A stretch of 25,624 bases of DNA, taken from JBHOQX01 sp042408595 (GTDB taxonomy: Bacteria > Chloroflexota > Chloroflexia > Chloroflexales > Roseiflexaceae). The position numbers were made by a program, and so were the translations under genes. The notes below the pieces were generated by a model that did not search any database, was not told the origin of the DNA, and saw nothing but the letters and a program-made list of their open reading frames with translations. Of this stretch, positions 14,714 through 22,897 are shown piece after piece; within the stretch, counting starts at the first letter, position 1; each line of letters opens with the position of its first letter. The DNA lies in NCBI GenBank assembly GCA_042408595.1, contig JBHOQX010000113.1, forward strand, positions 1 to 25,624, read 5' to 3'.

Positions 14714-14787
14714 GCGGCCTCGCCCCCACCCGCTGCCCCGTTCTCCCGGTGCCGGGAGAACGGGGCAGCGGGTGGGGGCGAGGCCGC
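14714..14787. repeat. Perfect inverted repeat with 36-bp arms
   Basis: The arms at 14714-14749 and 14752-14787 are exact reverse complements separated by only 2 nt. The inner core is GTTCTCCCGG/CCGGGAGAAC and the outer ends are GCGGCCTC/GAGGCCGC. There is no T-run on either side. It ends 26 nt upstream of the -10 of the BTAD regulator. Its CCCCCACCCGC / GCGGGTGGGGG text resembles a REP-type dispersed element. Confidence 0.9.
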
Positions 14788-14810
14788 GTATATCCTCCAT
14801 GGTATCGCTC

Positions 14811-14819
14811 TGCTATAAT
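14811..14819 (+). promoter_or_regulatory. Extended -10 promoter giving a leaderless transcript
   Basis: TGCTATAAT is a perfect extended -10 (TGn plus consensus TATAAT) with no recognisable -35. Only 8 nt separate it from the ATG at 14828, so transcription should begin at or within a base or two of the start codon. No Shine-Dalgarno is present. Confidence 0.7.
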
Positions 14820-14827
14820 GCCTGGCC

Positions 14828-17800
14828 ATGCTTGCTGTCACCCTGTTCGGCCCCCCGGCGCTGCGCGACGGCGCGCACGCGGTCGAGCTGCCGCGCCGCA
14901 AAAGCCGGGCGCTCGTCTTCTACCTGGCCGCGCAGCCTGGCCCCGTGCCCCGCGAGCGGCTGCTGGCGCTGCTCTGGCCGGAGCACGAGCGCGACACGGC
15001 CCGGCAGAACCTCCGCACGACGCTCTACGGCCTGCGCCGGGCGCTCGGCGCGGCGCTCGTCGGCGACGGCGAGACGCTGGCGCTCGCGCCCGAGGTGGAG
15101 GTGGACGCGCGGCGCTTCTCCGCGGGGCTGGCCCGCCCGGCCGCCAGCGCCGGCGAGCTTGCCGCCCTGCTCGACCTGTTCCGCGGCGAGTTTCTCGAAG
15201 GCTTCCACCTGCCGGACAGCCCGACGTTCGATTCCTGGGCCGATGGCGAACGGCAGCATTATCGCCAGCTCGCGGTGCGCGGCCTGACTCTCCTCGCCCG
15301 CCGCCACGAAGCCCAGGGCGCGCCCGCCGCCGCGCTCGACGCGCTGGCCCGCGCCCTGGCGTTCGACCCGCTCCAGGAAGACCTGCAACGCGCTGCGATG
15401 CGCCTCCACTATCTTGCGGGCGACCGGGCCGGCGCCATCCGGCGCTACGAGCGGCTCCGTCAGTTGCTCGACGACGAGCTGGGCGTGCCGCCCATGACCG
15501 AGACGCAGGCGCTCTACGATGCGATTATCACCGACCGAATGATAGCGGACAATGGACGAACCCCGGCCCGAGCCGGGACGGGGGCGACGGAGGGGGACGG
15601 AGCGCGGAAGCTGAGGAGCGCGGCAGACACCGCGATGATGGTGGCACCAGCCTTCTCGTCTCCCGCGCTCCCGCCCTCCCGGTCAGTGAACCCCGGGGAG
15701 CTCCCGCTCGTGGGCCGGACTGCTGAGCTGGCTGCGCTGCGTGGGTTGGCCGGCGCCGGGCGGCTCGGGCTGCTCGAGGGCGAGCCGGGGATCGGCAAGA
15801 CGCGCCTGCTGGCGGAGTTCGCCCACACGTTCGACGGGATCGCCGTCGGCGGAGCGGCGCGGGAGTTGGAGCGGGCGCTGCCCTACCAGCCGCTGATCGA
15901 GGCGCTGCGCGCGCTAGCCGCCCACCCGGCATGGCCGGTGGTGCGGGCCCGGCTGGAGCTTGCGCCCGTCTGGACCGCCGAGGTCGCTCGCCTGGCGCCG
16001 GAGCTGTTCACCGCCGCGCCGGCGCCCGGCCCGCCCGATGAGCCTCGCCTGTGGGAGGGCGTGACACGGCTGCTCCTGGCGGTCGCCCGGCTGCGCCCGC
16101 TGGCGCTGACCCTGGACGACCTGCACTGGGCCGACGCCGCGACACTTGCCCTGCTTGGCTACCTGGCGCGGCGTGCCGGAGAGGCGCCGTTGGCGTTGGC
16201 CGCCGCCGCGCGTCCGGTTGAAGCGCGCGCGCCGCTGGCGACACTGCTCCAGGCGCTGACACACGAGGGGCGGCTGCTGCGCATGGCGCTTGGCCGGCTG
16301 GCGCCGGAGGAGGCCGCCGCGCTCGTCGGCAGTCTCAGCCCGGCAGCCGGCGCGGCGCTGGCCGACTGGTTGGTGCGCCACGCCGAGGGCAACCCGTTCA
16401 TACTGGCCGAGCTGGTGCGCTGTGTGCGCGAGGGGCGCGCGATCCTGCCCGCCGATGGGGATGCCGCGCCCGTCGTGCCGCCCTCGGTCTACAGCCTGAT
16501 CCAGTCGCGGCTGGCCCCGCTCTCGGAGGGCGCCCGCCGCGTTCTGGACGCCGCGGTCGCGGCCGGGCGTGAGTTCGAGTTCGAGGTAGTGGCGCGGGCG
16601 GCGGCGCTCTCCGACATGGCCGCGCTCGACGCGCTCGACGAGCTGCGCGCCGCCGGCCTGGTCGTGCCGGCGGGCGGGATGCGGTTCGCCTTCGACCACA
16701 GTGTGACGATGGAAGTGGCCTACCGCGAGGTCGGCGAGCCGCGCCATCGGCTGATGCACCGCCGGCTCGCCGAGGCGCTGGAGAGCCTGTACGCCGGGCG
16801 GACGGACGAGGTGGCCGGGCTGATCGCCTCGCATTTTGCCGAAGGCAACGTGCCGGAGCGCGCCGCGCCGTATGCCTTCCGTGCCGGACAGATCGCCGCC
16901 GGTCTGGCCGCCTGGCACGAAGCGATCGGCTTCTACGAGCAGGCGCTAGCCGCCGCCCCGGGCCGCCGCGCCGCGATCCACCTGGCGCTCGGCGAGGCCT
17001 TCAGTCGCCTGGGCGACACCGCGCGGGCCGCCGAGCACTTCCGTGCGGCGGTGCGCGAGCACGAGGCCAGCGACGACCCGGACGCCGACATCGCACGCCT
17101 GCGCCTGGCCGAGGCGCTTATCCAGCAGGCGCGCTTCGCCGAGGTGATCGAGCTGGCGCAGCCGCTGAGCCGCAGCCCGCGGCCAGAGGTGCGCTTTCAC
17201 GCCGAGTTCGTCTGGGGCGCTGCGCTGTCGCTCGAAGGCGCCGACCTGGCGGGCGCGGCGGAGCATCTCCGGGCCGCGGCGGCGATCGGCGCCTTGCAAC
17301 CCGACCCGGCGGCGCGGGCGCGGGTGACTTTCGAGCTCGGCAACCTGGCCGCGCAGCAGGGCGACCTGCCGGCGGCGGTGGCGCGCTACCGCGAGGCGCT
17401 GGCCGCCGCCGCGGCCAGCCCGCGCGAGGGCGCGCCGTGGCGCATCCTGGCGCACAACAACCTGGCGTACCACCTGCTGCTGCTCGGCGACCCGCATGCC
17501 GGCGCGCACGCCGCGGCCGGCATGCGGCTGGCGCAGGACGAGGGCGCGCTGAATCTTCAGCCCTACCTGTACTCGACGCAGGGCGAGGTCGCGCTGGCCG
17601 CAGGCGATCTGGCGGGCGCGGAGCGGCTGTTTCAGGAGGGGCTGGCCCTCGCCGAGCGGCTGACCATCCCGGAGCGGATCGCCGGGCTGACCGCCAATCT
17701 GGGGCTGGTCGCCGCCCGCCGCGGCGAGGTCGTCCTGGCGGTCTACCGGCTCTCCACGGCGCTGGCCCGCGCCGATGCGTTGGGCACGCAACACCTGGCG

Positions 17801-17971
17801 GCGCAGATCCGCGTCTGGCTAGCGCCGCTGCTGCCGCCGGACGAGGCCCGCGCCCGGCTGGCCGAGGCCCGCGCCATCGCCGAGCGCGGCGGGCGGCGGC
17901 GGCTGCTGGCGGAGATTGCGGAGGTAGAAGCGCTGTGGAGGGGGGAAGAGCCGCGTGCCCACGTCTCGTAG
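14828..17971 (+). CDS. BTAD/AAA-ATPase/TPR transcriptional regulator (SARP-LAL-like)
   Basis: The 1047-aa protein has four parts. An OmpR-type winged helix covers about 1-95 (LTLFGPP-like start, then RRKSRALVFYLA and RERLLALLWPE). A bacterial transcriptional activation domain covers about 100-237 and ends with YERLRQLLDDELGVPPM. A low-complexity linker (about 238-290) leads to an AAA/STAND ATPase with Walker A GEPGIGKT (Lys324) and Walker B LTLDDLHWAD (Asp430-Asp431). The remainder, from about 690, is Ala/Leu-rich TPR-type helices. Such proteins are ATP-dependent activators that sense an unknown signal through the TPR region. There is no C-terminal LuxR domain, so DNA binding is N-terminal. 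It appears leaderless. Targets cannot be deduced. Confidence 0.85.
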   Translation: MLAVTLFGPPALRDGAHAVELPRRKSRALVFYLAAQPGPVPRERLLALLWPEHERDTARQNLRTTLYGLRRALGAALVGDGETLALAPEVEVDARRFSAGLARPAASAGELAALLDLFRGEFLEGFHLPDSPTFDSWADGERQHYRQLAVRGLTLLARRHEAQGAPAAALDALARALAFDPLQEDLQRAAMRLHYLAGDRAGAIRRYERLRQLLDDELGVPPMTETQALYDAIITDRMIADNGRTPARAGTGATEGDGARKLRSAADTAMMVAPAFSSPALPPSRSVNPGELPLVGRTAELAALRGLAGAGRLGLLEGEPGIGKTRLLAEFAHTFDGIAVGGAARELERALPYQPLIEALRALAAHPAWPVVRARLELAPVWTAEVARLAPELFTAAPAPGPPDEPRLWEGVTRLLLAVARLRPLALTLDDLHWADAATLALLGYLARRAGEAPLALAAAARPVEARAPLATLLQALTHEGRLLRMALGRLAPEEAAALVGSLSPAAGAALADWLVRHAEGNPFILAELVRCVREGRAILPADGDAAPVVPPSVYSLIQSRLAPLSEGARRVLDAAVAAGREFEFEVVARAAALSDMAALDALDELRAAGLVVPAGGMRFAFDHSVTMEVAYREVGEPRHRLMHRRLAEALESLYAGRTDEVAGLIASHFAEGNVPERAAPYAFRAGQIAAGLAAWHEAIGFYEQALAAAPGRRAAIHLALGEAFSRLGDTARAAEHFRAAVREHEASDDPDADIARLRLAEALIQQARFAEVIELAQPLSRSPRPEVRFHAEFVWGAALSLEGADLAGAAEHLRAAAAIGALQPDPAARARVTFELGNLAAQQGDLPAAVARYREALAAAAASPREGAPWRILAHNNLAYHLLLLGDPHAGAHAAAGMRLAQDEGALNLQPYLYSTQGEVALAAGDLAGAERLFQEGLALAERLTIPERIAGLTANLGLVAARRGEVVLAVYRLSTALARADALGTQHLAAQIRVWLAPLLPPDEARARLAEARAIAERGGRRRLLAEIAEVEALWRGEEPRAHVS

Positions 17972-17978
17972 CGATGCC

Positions 17979-18007
17979 TTGACAACCTTCCGCGCTTCGT
18001 CTATGCT
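17979..18007 (+). promoter_or_regulatory. Promoter for the XRE-cupin regulator
   Basis: TTGACA (17979-17984), a 17-nt spacer and TATGCT (18002-18007) form a good sigma70-type promoter. It places the regulator in its own transcript despite following the BTAD gene closely. Confidence 0.65.
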
Positions 18008-18167
18008 CGCCCGCAGCCTGTTCGGTTTGTCACCCGTGCTACGACCGGCCGGCCTGTCACCGTTCGCGTACCGATCCCATATGCCTGCGTCGCACAGTGC
18101 TGGTGAGGGACACGCCGCAGCATGCGCGACAACTGCCAGAACGCGGTTTGGTATCAGCACGGGATTA

Positions 18168-18206
18168 TCACGATCCCCACACCAGAAATGGGGGCGATGA
18201 TCGTGA
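18168..18206. promoter_or_regulatory. Inverted repeat before the XRE-cupin gene
   Basis: TCACGATC (18168-18175) and GATCGTGA (18199-18206) are perfect reverse complements around a 23-nt gap, with CCCC/GGGG also able to pair inside. It ends 13 nt before the start codon. It could be an autoregulatory operator or an mRNA hairpin affecting initiation. Confidence 0.45.
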
Positions 18207-18219
18207 AGAGGATGGGGCC

Positions 18220-18864
18220 ATGGCTGTGCGCAAAGTAATGCGGGATGTAGAGCAGCACCTTGAGGAGCAGCTCGATCAGGAGGCCATCGAGCTCGGGCTC
18301 AAAATCAGGGCGTTGCGCAAGTCGGCGCTGCTGTCGGCACGCCAACTTGCCGAACAGATCGGTGTTTCCCGTAGCCTGATCGCACAGATCGAGCGCGGAG
18401 CGGCCAGTCCATCGCTCACCACCCTACGGCGGATCGCCGATCGGCTCGGGGTGCCGGTGGCGGCGCTGTTTCTTGACTCGGACGAAGCTGCAAGCGGCGA
18501 CTGTGATCGCACCGGTAGGCAATTGGTGGTGCGCGCTGACCAGCGCAGGCGGCTGCACACCCGTCATACCAACGTCACCTATACCTTACTGACACCAGAT
18601 GTCAATCGCAAGATCGAATTTATCCTCGCCGAGATCGACCCCGGCGCAACGGTGCCGGCTGAGCCAAATATATTTGCGGCGCATCAGGGCGAAGAAAATG
18701 TGCTTTGTCTCGAGGGCCAGGCTGTCTTTATCATTGGGGGCGAGGAGTTTCAGTTGGGGCCAGGCGATAGCATCTCGTTCGATTGTAGCGTGCCACACCG
18801 CCTTGAAAATCGGGCGAATAAGCGTGTCGTGATGGTCTGCGCGGTCACGCCGCCTACCTTCTAG
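18220..18864 (+). CDS. XRE-family regulator with cupin sensor domain
   Basis: The 214-aa protein has an XRE helix-turn-helix at about residues 25-82 (LGLKIRALRKSALLSARQLA, then SRSLIAQIERGAASPSLTTL). A C-terminal cupin_2 domain at about 130-210 carries HQGEENVLCLEGQ and PGDSISFDCSVPHRLEN. This is the SutR/PuuR-like architecture, in which a small-molecule ligand in the cupin controls DNA binding. The start is the ATG at 18220 with a modest AGAGGA site; the ATG at 18238 is an alternative. It faces the minus-strand catabolic operon ending at 19129, and it is the obvious candidate regulator. Its codon choice looks less GC-biased than that of the upstream genes. Confidence 0.85.
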   Translation: MAVRKVMRDVEQHLEEQLDQEAIELGLKIRALRKSALLSARQLAEQIGVSRSLIAQIERGAASPSLTTLRRIADRLGVPVAALFLDSDEAASGDCDRTGRQLVVRADQRRRLHTRHTNVTYTLLTPDVNRKIEFILAEIDPGATVPAEPNIFAAHQGEENVLCLEGQAVFIIGGEEFQLGPGDSISFDCSVPHRLENRANKRVVMVCAVTPPTF

Positions 18865-19128
18865 CTCTGTCCGATGATAAGGGGTCGGGTGGGGCTGACA
18901 CGCGCCCGGTGGGGTTGGCATGGGCTTGGGTGCGCCGCGTGCTGGGCCAGGATGCGTGCTCTCAGGCCCGCCAGCGGCCCGGTATGCGGCACCATGCTGG
19001 CGACGGCGAGCCCCTCACGCGCGCTGCGCGCCGCCTGGCCGGTCGGTTCCAGCATTTGCCTGCATGCCGCCCGTCACCGCGCCGACGTGCACGCTTGGAC
19101 CGGGGCGCAGCAAAAGGCTACAGCAGCC
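18865..19128. other. Convergent spacer, no gene supported
   Basis: The 264 nt between the XRE-cupin gene and the aldolase gene contain short frames on both strands. None has a ribosome site or recognisable domain. The composition is GC-rich and could be eroded coding sequence, but I cannot name an origin. Confidence 0.35.
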
Positions 19129-19130
19129 CT
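19112..19130 (-). terminator. Putative terminator overlapping the aldolase stop
   Basis: Read leftward, AGGGCT and AGCCTT (one G-U pair) form a short stem with a 5-nt loop directly followed by TTTT. The stem includes the last bases of the aldolase gene and its stop codon (19129-19131). The stem is weak, so efficiency is doubtful. Confidence 0.4.
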
Positions 19131-19911
19131 ATGGTCTATCGGCGTGACCGTCTTCCCGTATGGCTGCACGTAGTTCACGCAAGGCTTGCCCCCACAGCGA
19201 GATGTCGGTACTGATTGCGATACAATGCGCCTGACGCATGGCGAGCTGCCTGGCGTGAGCAGCATCCCAGGCGAAAGCCGCGATCGGAAGTTTATGCGCC
19301 TGTGCCGCTGCGTAGACGCGGTCGCGCGCTGCCTCTACCTGGGCATTCTCGGCCTGTGGGTTGGTCACACCGAGCGCAACCCCCAAGTCGAAGGCGCCAA
19401 ACCAGACGCCGCCGACGCCCGGTACGGCAAGAATCGCTTCAATCGCCATCACTCCCTCAGGGTCTTCGATCAGAGGAAAAACGAGCGGCTGGTTGTGCCG
19501 CTGGTAGTCGACCCAAGGGATGGCACCATAGCGTGCAGCGCGTGTGACCGGCGCAGCCCCACGTCGCCCCAGTGGAGGCCACGCCGCCGCCGCTACGGCG
19601 CGCCGCATCTCTGCCGCGGAAGTGATGTGTGGCACCACCACGCCCTGCGCCCCTGCATCGAGGGCAGCGCCGATCTGCCCGGGCTCGTTCGCGCGCACGC
19701 GCACCAGCGCCGCGAGGTGAGCGGCATCGGCGGCGCGCAGCATATGCTCCAGCGACGCGCCATATGGGCCGGTCGGGGCGTGCTCGCAGTCGATCACGAT
19801 GAAGTCGAAGCCCAGCACCCCGAGCAACTCAACAAACACCGGCGAGTCGGCGAGCGCGAAGGTACCGTACAGCACCTCATCGCCAAGGAGCCGTTCGCGT
19901 AGCGTGGTCAC
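19129..19911 (-). CDS. HpcH/HpaI family class II aldolase
   Basis: The 260-aa length matches the family. The GTG start at 19911 overlaps the BKACE stop by 4 nt (GTGA), indicating translational coupling. Catalytic features are His44 in DCEHAP, Arg71 in LVRVRANE, LDAGAQGVVVPH, and the metal-binding Glu149 (LIEDPEG) and Asp175 (GAFDLG), at positions very close to those of characterised HpcH. WPPLGRRG and RAARYG are also typical. The family performs retro-aldol cleavage of 4-hydroxy-2-oxo acids to pyruvate (or an oxo acid) plus an aldehyde. EHAP replaces the usual EHGP. It is the last gene of the catabolic operon. Confidence 0.88.
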   Translation of the reverse strand: MTTLRERLLGDEVLYGTFALADSPVFVELLGVLGFDFIVIDCEHAPTGPYGASLEHMLRAADAAHLAALVRVRANEPGQIGAALDAGAQGVVVPHITSAAEMRRAVAAAAWPPLGRRGAAPVTRAARYGAIPWVDYQRHNQPLVFPLIEDPEGVMAIEAILAVPGVGGVWFGAFDLGVALGVTNPQAENAQVEAARDRVYAAAQAHKLPIAAFAWDAAHARQLAMRQAHCIAISTDISLWGQALRELRAAIREDGHADRP

Positions 19912-20819
19912 TGCGTACTCCGGCGCGGTAGCTCGGGGCGATCAGGGATACCGAGTAGGGCGCGTGCCTGCCCAGGCGTCGCCAGTGGGCGCCCCAGTGT
20001 CTCGGCCATTGCCGCTACGCGCGCCACCAGTTCACCGTTGTGGGGCGTGCCGAAGCGACTGTAGGCATAGTCGCCAAGGCCGATCGCCACATGGCCGCCC
20101 AGCGTGATCGCCCACGCCGCCACCGGCAGGACGTCGCCGTTCCAGCACAGCACCAGCCATGGCTGGCCCGTTGGCACCTCGGCGATCATCGACTGGAGGC
20201 TGGGGAGCGTCACGGGTGTGCCGGTCGGCATCGTCTCACCGGTGAACACGAACTCCCACAGCGTGCGTTCGGACACGAGCCCCATGGCCTGGAAGCAGCG
20301 CGCGGTGCGGATCTGCCCCACATCCCAACAGACCGCGGCGACGAACAGGTGATGCTGTTGAAACACGCGTAGCACTGCCTCCAGGTTGGCGCGCGTGTTG
20401 ACATACACTTGGTCGGTGGTCGTGAAGCGGCGTTCCACGGGGTTCCAGTAGTCTACATTCAGCGAGCCGAAGTCGACCGGCACCATATCCACCCGCAACC
20501 GTGGATCGTCTTGCACGGCCAAGATATGGCGCACCCGATCCTCGACACGCGGCTGCGTGATATAGCCCAGCGTCGGGTGGATGATCAGGTCAGTGTGGGC
20601 GCGAATACCCTCGTAGACCTGCAGATAGAGCTCAAGATCGTTTTGGGGCACACCGCTCTGCGGGTTACGTCCGTGCCAGTGAAAGATGGCGGCTCCCGCC
20701 TCCCAGGCGCGCACCGCCTCACGCACGATTTCGTCGGGGCTGTACGGGAGGTGCGGATTCGCGCCCCGGTAAGCTGTTTCGTTACAGCGGCACTCGATAA
20801 TCAGCGGTTGTGTGCCCAC
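19908..20819 (-). CDS. BKACE-family beta-keto acid cleavage enzyme with altered metal motif
   Basis: The GTG start has AAGGAGG 6 nt upstream. The 303-aa protein has the family's (PF05853) layout: IIECRCNE near the N-terminus, NPHLPYSPDEIVREA, then AGAAIFHWHGRNP with zinc ligands His47 and His49. Near the C-terminus comes GGHVAIGLGDYAY, then GTPHNGELV and GRPLATPGQARALLG. Characterised BKACE enzymes condense a beta-keto acid with acetyl-CoA to give acetoacetate and a CoA ester. In the canonical RVGLED motif Arg and Glu help bind substrate and zinc. Here these are Ala245 and Gly249, while Asp250 is kept. The change may define a subfamily with different chemistry. The gene is 33 nt downstream of the fused E1 gene. 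Confidence 0.82.
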   Translation of the reverse strand: MGTQPLIIECRCNETAYRGANPHLPYSPDEIVREAVRAWEAGAAIFHWHGRNPQSGVPQNDLELYLQVYEGIRAHTDLIIHPTLGYITQPRVEDRVRHILAVQDDPRLRVDMVPVDFGSLNVDYWNPVERRFTTTDQVYVNTRANLEAVLRVFQQHHLFVAAVCWDVGQIRTARCFQAMGLVSERTLWEFVFTGETMPTGTPVTLPSLQSMIAEVPTGQPWLVLCWNGDVLPVAAWAITLGGHVAIGLGDYAYSRFGTPHNGELVARVAAMAETLGRPLATPGQARALLGIPDRPELPRRSTQ

Positions 20820-20852
20820 ACGGCCTCCTTCGTTAGGCTACAAGGGCGGAAC

Positions 20853-22859
20853 CTAGCGCAGATTCTGCACCGCCGCCACGATCTGCTGCCAGCCGGGGAT
20901 GGTGCGGCGCTCGAGCTCGGAGGCATAGGGCATTGGGTGGTGTGGGGCGCCAACGCGCATCACCGGGGCGTCGAGGTAGTCGAAGGCCTGTTCGCTGATG
21001 GTTGCCGCGATCTCAGCGCCGATGCCCATAAAGACCGGCGCCTCGTGGGCGATCACGGCCCGTCCGGTTTTGCGCACCGATGCCAGAATGGTCCCTGTGT
21101 CAAGCGGGTAGAGCGTGCGCGGGTCGATCACTTCCACGCTGATGCCCGCACGCTCAAGCTGGAGCGCAGCGCGCATGGCCTGCGGCACCATCGCCTGGGT
21201 CGCAACTACCGTCACATCGCGACCGACGCGCTTGACAGCAGCTGTACCGAGCGCGATGGCGTAGCGTTCCGCGGGCACCGGCGCCTCTTCGAACAGCAGC
21301 GACTTGGTTTCTAGGAAGATCACCGGGTTGTCGTCGCGGATAGCTGCGGCCAGGAGCCCCTTGGCGTCGGCTGGGTGAGAGGGTGCTACGACGACCAAGC
21401 CAGGGATGTGTGCGAACCAGGCTTCCAAGCTTTGCGAATGCTGCGCGCCCAATCGCACCCCGCCTCCTGAAGGGCCACGCACCACCAGCGGGATCGTCGC
21501 CGCGCCACCGAGCATAAAGCGCAGCTTGGCGGCCTGATTGACGATCGCGTCCATCGCCAGGGTTACAAAGTCGAAGATCTGGATCTCGACCACCGGACGC
21601 AGGCCAGTCATTGCGGCGCCCACGGCGGCGCCGACGTAGCCAAGCTCCGAGATCGGCGTATCGCGCACGCGCAACGGTCCGAAGCGCTCGTAAAGACCGA
21701 CGCTGCCGCGGAAGATCCCACCCATACGAACGTCCTCGCCCATCAACACCACCAGCGGGTCGGCGGCCATCTCTTGGGCCAGCGCCTCGGCCACTGCTGC
21801 CATCATACTGAGGTTGCGCGTGCTGGCGCTAGTTGGGGGCGGGTAGGCGATCGCGTGTGGCGCATAGGTGGCAGGGTGCAAATCGTCGGCGCTCGCGGGC
21901 TCGCTCGCCATGCCGAAGCCCACCGCCTCTTCGATAACCGCATCGGCCCGGCTTTCTACCGCCGCCAGATCAGCTGCGCATATGCCAGCCTCCTCCAGTA
22001 GCATGGCAAAGCGTCGGATCGGATCGCGCATGAGCCAACGCTGATGCTCCTCGTGGTCGCGCGTATCAGGTAGATTGGCACGCATCGAGTGCTCGAGCTG
22101 TCGATAGGTCAGCGCCTCGATCAAAGTTGGGCCGCCGCCGCTCCGAGCGAGGCCGATGGCATGCGCCACGGCGTCACGCACCGCGAAGAGATCGTTACCG
22201 TCGACGGTCACGCCGGGCATGCCATACGCGGCCGCGCGGTCGGCGATCTGTTCAACGGCGCGCCCATCGCACCAGCGGGTTGTCAGAGCGAACTGGTTGT
22301 TTTCGCATACAAAAATGACCGGCAGCTTCCAGACCGCGGCGAGGTTCATGGCTTCATGCACCATCCCCTCGCCAGCGGCTCCGTCGCCAAACACCACCAG
22401 CGCTACCCGATCTTCGCCACGGGTGAGGGCGCTCAGGGCGGCCCCGCAGCCGAGCGGCAGCCCTGCGCCCACCACACCGTTGCATCCCAGGATATTCAGC
22501 TCCATGTCGGCGATATGCATCGAGCCGCCGAGCCCGCGGCAATACCCCGTGCGTCGGCCGAGTAGCTCAGCCATCATGCGATCGGGGCGGGCCCCCCGTG
22601 CGAGCAGGTGCCCGTGGCTCCGATGGTGGCCGACCAGATAGTCATCGCGGCGTAAAGCGGCACCGATGCCCACGGCTACCGCCTCCTGGCCGATACAGCT
22701 ATGAACGGTGCCCTTGATATGTCCCGCGCGAAACAGCTCGGCTGTCCGCTCTTCGAAGCGCCGGATCAGGACAAGCTGGGCGTACAAGGCAAGCAACTCG
22801 TCGTGCGGCACCTCGCGTGGCGTGGTTGCTGAAAACACCGGCTTCGGCTCACGGGTCAC
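20853..22859 (-). CDS. Fused alpha-beta E1 2-oxo-acid dehydrogenase
   Basis: Two GTG codons compete. The one at 22865 overlaps the AAGGAG, so the start is placed at 22859, 5 nt downstream of it, giving 668 aa. Residues about 20-325 are an E1alpha domain with LIRRFEERTAEL, GLGGSMHI and the ThDP motif GDGAAGEG...NN (about 158-188). A Pro/Ser/Ala-rich joint at about 325-348 leads to an E1beta domain (about 349-668) with GEDVRMGGIFRGSVGL, VRGPSGGGVRLGAQHSQS and EQAFDYLDAPVMRV. The beta part clearly resembles the separate PdhB at 5504-6499. It should decarboxylate a 2-oxo acid with ThDP. No E2 or E3 lies in this operon as seen, so it may borrow the pdhC/E3 pair or act alone. Confidence 0.88.
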   Translation of the reverse strand: MTREPKPVFSATTPREVPHDELLALYAQLVLIRRFEERTAELFRAGHIKGTVHSCIGQEAVAVGIGAALRRDDYLVGHHRSHGHLLARGARPDRMMAELLGRRTGYCRGLGGSMHIADMELNILGCNGVVGAGLPLGCGAALSALTRGEDRVALVVFGDGAAGEGMVHEAMNLAAVWKLPVIFVCENNQFALTTRWCDGRAVEQIADRAAAYGMPGVTVDGNDLFAVRDAVAHAIGLARSGGGPTLIEALTYRQLEHSMRANLPDTRDHEEHQRWLMRDPIRRFAMLLEEAGICAADLAAVESRADAVIEEAVGFGMASEPASADDLHPATYAPHAIAYPPPTSASTRNLSMMAAVAEALAQEMAADPLVVLMGEDVRMGGIFRGSVGLYERFGPLRVRDTPISELGYVGAAVGAAMTGLRPVVEIQIFDFVTLAMDAIVNQAAKLRFMLGGAATIPLVVRGPSGGGVRLGAQHSQSLEAWFAHIPGLVVVAPSHPADAKGLLAAAIRDDNPVIFLETKSLLFEEAPVPAERYAIALGTAAVKRVGRDVTVVATQAMVPQAMRAALQLERAGISVEVIDPRTLYPLDTGTILASVRKTGRAVIAHEAPVFMGIGAEIAATISEQAFDYLDAPVMRVGAPHHPMPYASELERRTIPGWQQIVAAVQNLR

Positions 22860-22897
22860 AGCCACTCCTTAACCTATACAGCCCGACCTGCTCCGCG

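Larger units (their letters stand above)
14374..14827. other. 454-nt divergent intergenic region
   Basis: This region separates the leftward RRM gene from the rightward BTAD regulator. It contains a 9-bp hairpin at 14417-14436, a leftward extended -10 at 14600-14608, a very long perfect inverted repeat at 14714-14787, and a rightward extended -10 at 14811-14819. Short open frames in it show no protein features. Confidence 0.55.
17972..18219. other. Leader and promoter region of the XRE-cupin gene
   Basis: The promoter begins 8 nt after the BTAD stop codon. The predicted leader is about 200 nt and includes an inverted repeat near the start codon. No small ORF is supported. Confidence 0.45.

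Noticed and set aside
18861..19128. Small ORFs in the convergent spacer
   Set aside because: No ribosome site, domain or conserved motif could be seen on either strand.
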